From Methylibium rhizosphaerae (lineage in GTDB: Bacteria > Pseudomonadota > Gammaproteobacteria > Burkholderiales > Burkholderiaceae_C), in the NCBI RefSeq assembly GCF_006386545.1, contig NZ_SWAR01000042.1, positions 1 to 47,206 on the forward strand: a stretch of DNA of 47,206 nt, given 5' to 3'. Within the stretch, counting starts at the first letter, position 1. Each line of letters starts with the position of its first letter. Positions 37,986-44,910 of the stretch are shown in pieces. The notes beneath the pieces were generated by a model. It was not told the origin of the DNA and made no database searches. It saw only the letters and a program-made list of their open reading frames with translations. A program made the position numbers and the translations under genes.

Positions 37986-38018
37986 CGTTTACCAACGGTT
38001 TACCGAGCGTTACCCAAC
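37986..38018. promoter_or_regulatory. three 11-bp direct repeats between araC- and fnr-type genes
   Basis: The heptamers GTTTACC (37987), GTTTACC (37998) and GTTACCC (38009) are each separated by four bases, giving a strict 11-bp period, about one helical turn. The 7+4 spacing is the architecture bound by OmpR/PhoB-type response regulators. It lies about 85-115 bp upstream of the FNR-type gene. Confidence 0.55.
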
Positions 38019-38102
38019 GACATGGGCGATTGGCAGGCGGTTGTCCCCGGCTTTCTAAGCTTCCTGCATCGAACAGGCGCGAGCCACGCAAGGACCCAGA
38101 AC

Positions 38103-38909
38103 ATGTTGAACACCGAAACCACGGCCGCCTTCCGCCCTCTGCCGAGCGGCACCGCGACGCATGCCGCCTGGACTGCGCAGCCGGCCGAGCCGCGTGACGC
38201 GGCGCCCGCGCCGCGCACCGCGAGCCGCATCGCCGAGACGCTGCGCACGCTGCAGGACGTGGTGCCCATCACGCGCCGGGTGGTGCACGTGGGCGACACG
38301 ATCTATCACTCGGGCGAGCAGTTCAGGAGCCTGCACGTCATCAACTCGGGCTTCTTCAAGACCATCAATTTGGCGGCCGACGGGCGCGAGCAGGTGGTGG
38401 GTCTGCACTTCAAGGGCGACTGGCTGGGTTTCGACGGCATTGCCGGCGGCCAGTACGGCTGCGATGCGGTGGCCATGGACACCGGCGAGGTGTGGATCAT
38501 CCGCTACGACGCGCTGATCGCCGCCTGCGCCAAGCACCCGCCGCTGCTGGGCATGCTGCACACCGCCATGAGCCTCGAGATGACGCGCGACCGCAACTCG
38601 CTGCTGTCGCTGTGCACGCTGTCGGCCGATGCACGGGTGGCCGACTTCCTGCGCTATTGGGCAGAGTCCCTGGCGCAGCGCGGCCTGCGCACCGACCAGA
38701 TCACGCTGCGCATGACGCGTGCCGAGATCGGCAACTACCTGGGCATGACGCTCGAGACGGTGAGCCGCGCGCTGTCGAAGCTGTCGCGCGACAAGCTCAT
38801 CGCCTTCAACCAGAAGGGCCGCCGCGAGGTGCAGATCCCGGACGTGCGAGCCTTGTGCGCCTACATCCAGCGCAGCCTGGCGCCGGCTGGCAGCGCGGTG
38901 CTGCAGTAG
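38103..38909 (+). CDS. Crp/Fnr-family regulator without the FNR cysteine cluster
   Basis: 268 residues: an N-terminal tail, cyclic-nucleotide-binding fold (about 55-165), long dimer helix, and winged helix with LGMTLETVSRALSKL. Glu218, Ser221 and Arg222 match the FNR recognition-helix residues that read TTGAT half-sites. The N-terminal cysteines that hold FNR's 4Fe-4S cluster are absent; the only cysteines are at 120, 142, 171 and 252. It is therefore closer to FixK/DNR-type members, which are controlled by expression, NO or other signals. ATG 38103 with AAGGA upstream. A matching box is found at 42770-42783. Confidence 0.92.
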   Translation: MLNTETTAAFRPLPSGTATHAAWTAQPAEPRDAAPAPRTASRIAETLRTLQDVVPITRRVVHVGDTIYHSGEQFRSLHVINSGFFKTINLAADGREQVVGLHFKGDWLGFDGIAGGQYGCDAVAMDTGEVWIIRYDALIAACAKHPPLLGMLHTAMSLEMTRDRNSLLSLCTLSADARVADFLRYWAESLAQRGLRTDQITLRMTRAEIGNYLGMTLETVSRALSKLSRDKLIAFNQKGRREVQIPDVRALCAYIQRSLAPAGSAVLQ

Positions 38910-38928
38910 GTCTTCGCAACCCGCGCAT

Positions 38929-40977
38929 TCAGCGCGGCGCCGCCAGCACCCGGGCCATCGCCCGGGTGAGCTCCTGGCGGGTGAAGGGCTTGCGCAGCAG
39001 CTCCGGCGACGAAGCCTCGCCGGGGTCGAGCAGCTCGGACGAAAAGCCCGACATCAGCAGCACCGCGAGTTGCGGCATGCGCCGGCGCGCCAGTTCGGCG
39101 AGTTCGGTGCCGCGCATGCCGGCTCCGAGCGCGATGTCGGACATGAGGAGATCGAAGCGCTCGTCGCCCGCCAGCTTGGTGAGCGCCATTTCGGCCGTGG
39201 TGGCCGGCGTGACCTTGCAGCCCAGAGCGTTGAGGAAGTTCGTGACGACGTTGCGGACTTCCGGCTCGTCTTCCACCAGCAGCACACGCAGGCCGCGGGG
39301 CACTTCGTTGGCGTGCAGGGCCGACTGGCCGCTTTCGTCGCCGGGCTCGCGCTGGCGCGGGAGGAACAGCGAAACCCGGGTGCCCTGGCCGATGGTGCTG
39401 TCCAGCAGCACCGCGCCCTGCGACTGCTTGGCGAAGCCGTACACCGTGCTGAGGCCGAGGCCCGTGCCGCGCCCCGCCTCCTTGGTGGTGAAGAAAGGCT
39501 CGAAGGCCCGTTCCTTCACCGCTTCGGACATGCCGGTGCCGGTGTCCCCGATCGAGACTTCGACATAGGCGCCCGGGCTGTGGTCGGGCAGCTCCGCCAG
39601 CAGCGCCGCGGGAAGGCGGATGCATGGTTGCGCACGAAACAGCAGTTCGCCGCCTTCGCGCATGGCGTCGCGCGCATTGATGGCCACGTTCAGCAGCGCC
39701 GACTCGAGCTGGCCGGGGTCGGCCATGCAGGGTGGGCAGTCCGGGGCGATCTCGACCGCGATGCGAATGCGCTGGTCGAGCGTGCGGCGCAGCATGTCGG
39801 CCAGTGACTCCATCAGCGCCTGTACGTTGACGCGGGTGGGCTGCAGCACCTGCCGCCGTGAAAACGCGAGCAGCTTGCCGGTGAGCTCGGCGGCGCGCCT
39901 GCTGGCGCGGGTGGCGGCCCCCACCAGCTGCGGCGCGAAGCTGTCGCCCGCCACTGCCGGATGGTCCTCGAGCACCTGCAGGTTGCCCTGGATGATGGTG
40001 AGGAGGTTGTTGAAGTCGTGCGCAATGCCGCCAGTCAGCTGCCCGACGCTTTCGAGCCGCTGCGCATGGTTGAGCGCTTCCTCGTTGCGCACGCGCTGCA
40101 GGCTGGCTGCCAGCAGGTTCGACAGCGATTGCAGGAAGCGCACCTCGTCGTCACCGAACCGTTGCGGCTGCTTCGAGCGCACCGTCAGCACGCCCACGGT
40201 CTCGCCGCGGTCGGACAAGGGCGCCGCCAGGGCACTGGCGAGGCCGGCGTCCAGGTAGCTTTGCGGCACCTTGAAGCGGCGCTCGCTCGAGTAGTCGGAC
40301 ACCAGCAGCGGCCCGTCGGTGGCCACCACGATGCCCGGCGGCGTGTCGGGCCGGTTCGGCACGCGCGCGCCTTCGTGCTCGCCAAGGACGAGGCCCACGC
40401 CGCTGGCCACGCGGAACTCCAGCCGGCTGGGTTCGAGCAGGAACACGACCGAGGCATCGGCGTGCAGCGCCTCGACCGCGATTTGCGGGATCTGCTGCAG
40501 CAGCTGCTGCGGATCCCGGGTGTCCACCGCCATGCGGCCGACCTTGGCGACGTAGTCGCTGTAGCGGGCCCGCTTGAGGGCTTCCTTGACACGCGGGTAC
40601 TCGCCGATGTCGCGCACCGCCGCCACCACGTAGGGCAGGCCCTCACCCTGCAGCGGGCTCAGTGCGATCTCGACCATGACCTCGCTGCCGTCCTTGCGGC
40701 GCGCCACCAGCTCCATCTGCGTGCCCATCGGCCTGACGCGCGGATTGCGGGAATAGCCCTCGCGGTAGGCGGCATGCCGCGGGCGGATGCTGTCGGGCAC
40801 CAGCGCATCGACCGGCAGGCCGGTGAGTTCGTCCACGGCGTAGCCCAGCAGTTGCGCCGCGGCCGGATTGGCCAGCACGATGGTGCCGGCCTCGTTGACC
40901 AGCAGCACCGCATCGGGTGACGCGGTGAACAGCGAGCGGTAGACCGAACCTTCGTTGAGTGCCAGCACGTCAGGCAT
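38929..40977 (-). CDS. hybrid sensor histidine kinase (PAS-GAF-HisKA-HATPase-REC)
   Basis: 682 residues, no transmembrane segment seen, so likely a cytosolic sensor. Order: PAS (about 12-125), GAF (about 150-298), HisKA with His320 in GGIAHDFNNLL, HATPase with N-box NVAINARDAM, G1 IGDTGTGM and G2 GRGTGLGLS, then a receiver domain with Asp614 in LLMSDIALG. The order matches PAS-GAF hybrid kinases. The response-regulator gene lies three bases upstream, so they form one operon. Signal unknown; the neighbouring FNR-type regulator and GAF domain are compatible with redox or gas sensing (inference). Confidence 0.94.
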   Translation of the reverse strand: MPDVLALNEGSVYRSLFTASPDAVLLVNEAGTIVLANPAAAQLLGYAVDELTGLPVDALVPDSIRPRHAAYREGYSRNPRVRPMGTQMELVARRKDGSEVMVEIALSPLQGEGLPYVVAAVRDIGEYPRVKEALKRARYSDYVAKVGRMAVDTRDPQQLLQQIPQIAVEALHADASVVFLLEPSRLEFRVASGVGLVLGEHEGARVPNRPDTPPGIVVATDGPLLVSDYSSERRFKVPQSYLDAGLASALAAPLSDRGETVGVLTVRSKQPQRFGDDEVRFLQSLSNLLAASLQRVRNEEALNHAQRLESVGQLTGGIAHDFNNLLTIIQGNLQVLEDHPAVAGDSFAPQLVGAATRASRRAAELTGKLLAFSRRQVLQPTRVNVQALMESLADMLRRTLDQRIRIAVEIAPDCPPCMADPGQLESALLNVAINARDAMREGGELLFRAQPCIRLPAALLAELPDHSPGAYVEVSIGDTGTGMSEAVKERAFEPFFTTKEAGRGTGLGLSTVYGFAKQSQGAVLLDSTIGQGTRVSLFLPRQREPGDESGQSALHANEVPRGLRVLLVEDEPEVRNVVTNFLNALGCKVTPATTAEMALTKLAGDERFDLLMSDIALGAGMRGTELAELARRRMPQLAVLLMSGFSSELLDPGEASSPELLRKPFTRQELTRAMARVLAAPR

Positions 40978-40980
40978 GGA

Positions 40981-41742
40981 TCACACCACGACCGTGACGC
41001 TCGGCACGAACAGGTAGCCGGCCCCGCGCACCGCCTTGATGATCTGCGGCTCGTCGGCGTTGTCGTCGAGCTTCCTGCGCAGGCGCCCGACCTGCACGTC
41101 GATGGTCCGGTCGAATGGGCCGGCTTCGCGCCCGCGCGTCTGCTCCAGCAGGAAGTCGCGCGAGAGCACGCGGCCGGCGTGGCGCGCGAACACGTGCAGC
41201 AGGTCGAACTCGCCGGTCGTGAGCGTGACCTCGGTGCCGTTCGCGTCGAGCAGCCGGCGCGCGGCTGGGTCGAGCTCCCAGCCGGCGAAGCGTAGCCGGG
41301 CGTCCTTGCTGCCGGCCGGGGTGGCCGGTGCCGCAGCGGTGGGTGCGGAGGTCGCGGGCGCCTGGACTGGTGCCGGCGCGAGGCGGCGCAGCACTGCCTT
41401 GATGCGAGCCAGCAGCTCCCGCAGGTCGAAGGGCTTGGTCACGTAGTCGTCGGCGCCGATCTCCAGGCCGACCACCTTGTCGATCGAGTCGCCGCGGCCG
41501 GTCACGATGACCAGCCCGCAATGCCAGTGTTCGCGCAGCTGGCGCGCGATCGCGAAGCCGTCCTCGCCGGGCAGCCCGAGGTCGAGCAGCACCAGCTGCG
41601 GCGGGTCGGCGGGCATGAGGTCGAGCAGTGTGCGGCCGGTGCTCAGCTGGGTCACCCGGAAGCCCTGGCTCTGCAGGTAGTTGGCCAGCAGCTGCGTGAT
41701 GTCGGGTTCGTCATCGAGGACGGCGATGTGAGGCAGGCTCAT
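40981..41742 (-). CDS. OmpR-family response regulator
   Basis: 253 residues: receiver domain with phosphoacceptor Asp54 (LVLLDLGLP), Thr81 and Lys103 (VTKPFD), then an Ala/Pro-rich linker (about 122-143; APAPVQAPATSAPT) longer than usual, then a winged-helix DNA-binding domain (FDRTIDVQVGRLRRKLDD; IKAVRGAGYLF). First gene of the two-gene operon with the hybrid kinase. Confidence 0.95.
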   Translation of the reverse strand: MSLPHIAVLDDEPDITQLLANYLQSQGFRVTQLSTGRTLLDLMPADPPQLVLLDLGLPGEDGFAIARQLREHWHCGLVIVTGRGDSIDKVVGLEIGADDYVTKPFDLRELLARIKAVLRRLAPAPVQAPATSAPTAAAPATPAGSKDARLRFAGWELDPAARRLLDANGTEVTLTTGEFDLLHVFARHAGRVLSRDFLLEQTRGREAGPFDRTIDVQVGRLRRKLDDNADEPQIIKAVRGAGYLFVPSVTVVV

Positions 41743-41828
41743 CGGCGAGGGCGTCCCGGCACGGACTGCGAATGCGTTGGAGCCTGCACTTTACCTTCGG
41801 GTCAGCGAGCGTGGGTACGGATGCCCTG

Positions 41829-41855
41829 CCGCATGGCCGGGCCCCGGCAATGCGG
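41829..41855 (-). terminator. inverted repeat after the 115-residue gene
   Basis: Nested arms CCGCAT/ATGCGG and GCCGGG/CCCGGC immediately beyond the stop codon of the small gene at 41856. A strong hairpin, but without a T-run on the minus strand, so a terminator role is only possible. Confidence 0.4.
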
Positions 41856-42203
41856 TCAGTTGTCGCCGGGCGGCCGCTGCGCCACGCGGCGGCGGCGCAC
41901 TGTCACCACCACAGGGGCGGCGGGCGCAGCCGCGCGGCGCGGCAGGGGCGCGGGCCGGCGCGCCGCCATCGCTTCGGCCTTGGCAATGGCCTTGCGGACG
42001 TGGCGGGCGTTGAGCGGAGTCTCGTGGTCGCCGTTGAGCTGCACGTAGTCACCGCTGGGCAGCACCGCCAGGGCACCAATGCTGGCGCCACGCTGCACGC
42101 TGCCCAGCAGCCTGGGCATTTCGGGGCCGCCGTCGCGCTCGTAGGTGAAGCGGGCCCACTCGTGGGGGCCCAGGCGCACGATCCAGTCCTTGCTCGTGCT
42201 CAT
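41856..42203 (-). CDS. hypothetical protein, 115 aa
   Basis: Not recognised. The first about 80 residues are mixed-charge and look folded (DWIVRLGPHEWARFTYERDG, ALAVLPSGDYVQLNGDH); the last about 35 are Arg/Pro/Ala-rich (RRPAPLPRRAAAPAAP, ending RRRRVAQRPPGDN) and probably disordered, possibly binding nucleic acid or an acidic partner. ATG 42203. Twenty-four bases downstream of the 74-residue gene, so the two likely share a transcript. Codon use does not stand out from its neighbours. Confidence 0.65.
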   Translation of the reverse strand: MSTSKDWIVRLGPHEWARFTYERDGGPEMPRLLGSVQRGASIGALAVLPSGDYVQLNGDHETPLNARHVRKAIAKAEAMAARRPAPLPRRAAAPAAPVVVTVRRRRVAQRPPGDN

Positions 42204-42227
42204 GGATGAACGGCCATCGGGTGGAGG

Positions 42228-42452
42228 TCAGGCATCGATCGGTGCACCGCCCGCCCAGCGGCAGGCCCACAGGTCCCACAGTTCGCGCTGGAAGGCCGCC
42301 GCGCTTTCCTGCCAGCTGACCAGGGCCTGCAACTGCAGTTGCTGCGTCTGCAGGAGGTACTCGGCGAAGCGCGCAGGCCATTCGGTGCTCCAGGCGAGGG
42401 CCTCTTCCAGGCCCGGCGGGGCGCCGCTGGCGCTGGGGGATGCAAGGGGCAT
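42228..42452 (-). CDS. hypothetical protein, 74 aa
   Basis: Not recognised. A small helical protein rich in Trp, Gln and Leu (WSTEWPARFAEYLLQTQQLQ, then ALVSWQESAAAFQRELWDLW), with an amphipathic pattern reminiscent of short phasin-like or granule-associated helices, but no firm family. ATG 42452 has CTGGAGAA at the right spacing, good support for translation. A partial FNR-like box (TTGAT-ATCA-CACAA) lies at 42523-42536 upstream. Probably co-transcribed with the 115-residue gene. Confidence 0.65.
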   Translation of the reverse strand: MPLASPSASGAPPGLEEALAWSTEWPARFAEYLLQTQQLQLQALVSWQESAAAFQRELWDLWACRWAGGAPIDA

Positions 42453-42698
42453 GGCAGTTCTCCAGGAATGAGGCGTGGGGACGGCACTGAATCGCATCAT
42501 CTGCCGGCATGCAGAGGGCGGCTTGATATCACACAACATGAAGCCGGCGCGAGTCTTACAGGCCATCGATTCGCGGGGGGCAACAGTTTGCAGCCTGTGG
42601 CGCACTCGCACCGGCATGTTGACTCGTTCGATTGTTCGTGCGCAAGTGCCGGGAGCTATCGCACGCGCACTTCGAATCGATGAAAGGGGCACGGATCG

Positions 42699-42722
42699 CC
42701 GTCTTGACGCAGCTCAAGACGG
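42699..42722. repeat. perfect inverted repeat in intergenic region
   Basis: CCGTCTTGA-CGCAGC-TCAAGACGG, 9-bp arms with a 6-base loop, 48 bp upstream of the FNR-type box. It could be an operator or the hairpin of a short RNA; there is no T-run for a terminator. Confidence 0.55.
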
Positions 42723-42769
42723 CCGGCCGTCCGCTCGTGGTGTGAACGGCGCCGGCGAAAGCACGGGTC

Positions 42770-42783
42770 TTGATCTGCATCAG
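42770..42783 (+). promoter_or_regulatory. FNR-type box (TTGAT-CTGC-ATCAG)
   Basis: Matches the FNR/ANR consensus TTGAT-N4-ATCAA at nine of ten fixed positions. Its centre (42776.5) is 41.5 bp before the ATG at 42818, and TAGCCT (42806-42811) lies at the -10 place if transcription starts at that ATG. This is exact class II activator geometry for a leaderless message. Confidence 0.65.
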
Positions 42784-42805
42784 GCGGGCACGGCAGGGGG
42801 ACGCT

Positions 42806-42811
42806 TAGCCT
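42806..42811 (+). promoter_or_regulatory. -10 element of the FNR-type promoter
   Basis: TAGCCT keeps the T-A-N3-T pattern. With the FNR-type box centred 41.5 bp before it, the predicted transcription start is the A of the ATG at 42818. No Shine-Dalgarno stands at a normal distance from that ATG, which agrees with a leaderless mRNA. Confidence 0.5.
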
Positions 42812-42817
42812 CGGGCC

Positions 42818-43585
42818 ATGCTCAACCACCACAGTCTCTGGTCCCTTGACGGACTGACACGCGAAGACGTGCGGTCGGTGATCGACAGCGCCCAGGCACT
42901 CAAGCGGGCGGCGCAGCGCGAGGGCGTGCCCGGCCTGTTGCGGGGCAAGCACCTGGCCTTGCTCAGCGACGACCATTCCGCCCCGGCGGCGACGGCCTTC
43001 CAGCGTGCGGCCACCGAACTCGGCGCCCAGGTGGCCCACGTGCGTGCCACCGACCCGGGCCAGCCCGATCGCCGCGACCCCCGCGACACCGCCGGGCTCC
43101 TGGGCCAGCTGTACGACGCCATCGAATGCGAAGGACTTTCCGACCAGCAGGTGCTGCAGCTCGACCTGAATGCCGGCATCCCGGTTTACAACGGCATCGG
43201 CGGCCTGGACCATCCGACCCGGGTGCTCGCCGACCTGATGACGCTGGAGGAATTCACCGGCCAGCCGCTGGAGCAGCTGGCCCTGCACTTCGCCGGTGAG
43301 CTGCACAGCCCGGCAGGCCGGGCGCTGGCGAAAGTGGCGGCCGAGGTCGGGTTCGAGCTGGAGCCGGCGACCACCGAGCATCCCCCGTCCATCGCCGGCG
43401 CGGGGCAGCAGGCGGCCGTGGCCGAGGTGGCTCATGCGGTGGCGGTCTGCAGCCCGGGCGAGGGCGGGCGCCTGCCGCTTCGGCTGCTGATGGCCGGTGG
43501 GGGCAGCGCGCAGGCGATGTCTCATGCGCAACTCGCCAACCAGCGCCGCGTGCTGCAGGCGCTGCTGGTGGCCACCGTGGCCTGA
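42818..43585 (+). CDS. ornithine carbamoyltransferase-like protein, degenerate (probable pseudoenzyme)
   Basis: 255 residues, clearly OTCase fold in its N-terminal half: SLDGLTREDVRSVIDSAQAL, LLRGKHLALL, RDTAGLLGQLYDAI, and GLDHPTRVLADLMTLEEFTG (HPxQ becomes HPTR). The carbamoyl-phosphate loop STRTR is lost: the aligned stretch reads HSAPAATAF, with both arginines replaced. The second domain is shortened (true OTCases are about 305-335 residues) and lacks the SMG and HCLP ornithine/catalytic segments. Thus it probably binds something other than, or without converting, carbamoyl phosphate. FNR-type promoter upstream; convergent with the cyanase gene 18 bp downstream. Confidence 0.75.
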   Translation: MLNHHSLWSLDGLTREDVRSVIDSAQALKRAAQREGVPGLLRGKHLALLSDDHSAPAATAFQRAATELGAQVAHVRATDPGQPDRRDPRDTAGLLGQLYDAIECEGLSDQQVLQLDLNAGIPVYNGIGGLDHPTRVLADLMTLEEFTGQPLEQLALHFAGELHSPAGRALAKVAAEVGFELEPATTEHPPSIAGAGQQAAVAEVAHAVAVCSPGEGGRLPLRLLMAGGGSAQAMSHAQLANQRRVLQALLVATVA

Positions 43586-43603
43586 GCCGGGTCAGCAGGT
43601 CGG

Positions 43604-44051
43604 TCAGTACGTCTTGTAGGGCAGGAACTTGCCCGACATTCAGGATGCTCACCCGGTCACCGTTCGGGTCGGGTTGCCGCTGCAGGTCCATCTTGAAGTC
43701 GATGGCGCTCATGATGCCGTCGCCGAATTCCTCGTGGATCAGCTCCTTGAACGTGGTGCCGTAGACGCTCACGAGCTCGTGGAAACGGTAGATCAGCGGA
43801 TCGGTCGGCACGGTGGTCGGCAGCGAGCCCTTGTAGGGCACCACCGTCAGCCAGCGCTTCTCTTCGGCGGTGAGCCCGAAGATCTCGGCCACCACAGCGG
43901 CCTGCTCGGCCGAGAAGGTCATCTGCCCCAGGCAGGCGGCCGTCACCCATTCCTTGCTCTGGCCCACCCGGGATGCCACGTCGGCCCACCTGAGGCCCTT
44001 GGCCACCTTGGTGGCAATGATCTTTTCGGTGACTTCGAGACGGCTGCCCAT
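43604..44051 (-). pseudogene. cynS: cyanate hydratase (cyanase), frameshifted near the C-terminus
   Basis: Cyanase turns cyanate plus bicarbonate into ammonia and CO2. From ATG 44051 (GAGGAA upstream) the frame gives the helical N-terminal domain and the catalytic residues Arg89, Glu92 and Ser115 (E. coli 96, 99, 122). At about 43639-43640 an extra base shifts the frame: the expected last 11 residues MSGKFLPYKTY and stop at 43604 are intact one frame over. The length 448 bp is one more than a multiple of three. The shifted frame stays open to about 43254, into the OTC-like gene. It could be a true recent mutation or a sequencing error in a TT run. The C-terminus builds the active-site dimer interface, so loss would probably inactivate. 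Confidence 0.85.
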
Positions 44052-44140
44052 GCGTGATTCCTCAAGGTGGTGCGCGGTTTGCACACGGCGCCCCGGCTCG
44101 CAAGGGCTATGCCATCGGCACGACCGAGGGCAGAAGAAAA

Positions 44141-44164
44141 GGCGAGCCGCTTTCGCGGCTCGCC
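44141..44164 (-). terminator. intrinsic terminator after the 168-residue gene
   Basis: Ten-bp stem GGCGAGCCGC/GCGGCTCGCC with a four-base loop. Followed on the minus strand by TTTTCTTCT. It separates the 168-residue gene from cynS, so they are not one simple transcript. Confidence 0.88.
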
Positions 44165-44188
44165 CCTGCCTGGGTGCCGGTGCGGCGC

Positions 44189-44695
44189 CTACGGCATGCG
44201 CACCACCGGGAAGGCCGGCTGGACCAGCCCGTGCGGCTGCAGCTTGTTGAGCAGCATCACCTCGATGCGCCATTCGTTGTCGGTGAACATGCCCGCCACC
44301 ACCGATGTGCGCGGCGTGCTGCTGCCGGTGGGTACCAGCGTGATGGCCGCCCAGCCCATGGCCGGGTTGTTGGGCACGCTGTAGAACACACCGCTCTCCA
44401 CGGTGCTGCCCATGCGGCTCAGCTGATAGGCGCCCTGGTACCCCTCGTGGCCGGGGGCGAAGGTGAAGGTGGCCTGCGCTGCCTCCAGCGGGTTCTCCGA
44501 CCACAGGAAGCGGCCTTCGAGGCCCACCATGCTCTGGATGTCGTCGCTGCCGTGCCAGCCGGCCGCCCCGGCCAGGGCGAGCGCCTTGCGGCTCTCGAAT
44601 TCGTCGCCGATGCGCTTGATCAGCGACGGGTCCCAGACCTTCTTCTGCATGAGCTGGTCGATGTACGGACGCACGATGCTCTGGTTCTGTGCCAT
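44189..44695 (-). CDS. hypothetical protein, 168 aa
   Basis: No family recognised. A soluble-looking protein: an N-terminal helical part (residues about 1-45; SIVRPYIDQLMQKKVWDPSL) and a beta-rich part (about 55-165; FTFAPGHEGYQGAYQLSRMG, WAAITLVPTGSS, EWRIEVMLLNKLQPHG). No signal peptide or membrane helix. ATG 44695 has AAGGAAAT at good spacing and a clear terminator follows, so it is a real, single-gene unit. Lies between cynS and the AI-2E-family permease. Confidence 0.75.
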   Translation of the reverse strand: MAQNQSIVRPYIDQLMQKKVWDPSLIKRIGDEFESRKALALAGAAGWHGSDDIQSMVGLEGRFLWSENPLEAAQATFTFAPGHEGYQGAYQLSRMGSTVESGVFYSVPNNPAMGWAAITLVPTGSSTPRTSVVAGMFTDNEWRIEVMLLNKLQPHGLVQPAFPVVRMP

Positions 44696-44803
44696 GTCGA
44701 TTTCCTTTCTTCCCTGAACTGGATGACGTGATGACAGCGCTCGCGACCGCCGCCCGGCATGGGCCGGTGAGAGTCGCCGGGGGACCTTAGCGGCCAGGCA
44801 CTC

Positions 44804-44820
44804 CTAGGGTCTACCCCTAG
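44804..44820. promoter_or_regulatory. CTAGGG/CCCTAG inverted repeat in divergent region
   Basis: CTAGGG-TCTAC-CCCTAG between the 168-residue gene and the divergent permease gene. It includes TACCCCT, which fits the NarL/FixJ-type heptamer TACYYMT. A candidate operator for either gene; no direct evidence for a factor. Confidence 0.4.
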
Positions 44821-44910
44821 AAGGGTGTGCTTCCGCGCGGCCTTCGGGCACGCCGGTTGCCTTTGGGCGCACGCAGGGCGGCGCGCCAACGAGCGATGTG
44901 GAGACGATGG

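Larger units (their letters stand above)
42453..42817. other. 365-bp intergenic control region
   Basis: No convincing gene. It holds, from left to right, a partial FNR-like box (42523-42536), a perfect 9-bp inverted repeat CCGTCTTGA-CGCAGC-TCAAGACGG (42699-42722), and a near-consensus FNR-type box (42770-42783) with a -10 element for the OTC-like gene. A forward frame from 42538 stays open into the OTC-like gene but its composition looks non-coding. Confidence 0.6.

Noticed and set aside
37796-38197. Forward frame with AAAAGGAGG at 37873 suggesting a small gene
   Set aside because: No ATG or GTG follows at a suitable distance and the translation is low-complexity Arg/Ala; the purine run is more likely chance or part of the AraC-gene 5' region.
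42538-42849. Forward frame starting ATG 42538 upstream of the OTC-like gene
   Set aside because: It crosses the hairpin, the FNR-type box and the start of the next gene out of frame, and its composition looks non-coding.
43254-43637. Apparent C-terminal extension of the cyanase antisense to the OTC-like gene
   Set aside because: Explained by a one-base frameshift; the normal cyanase ending is intact in the neighbouring frame.
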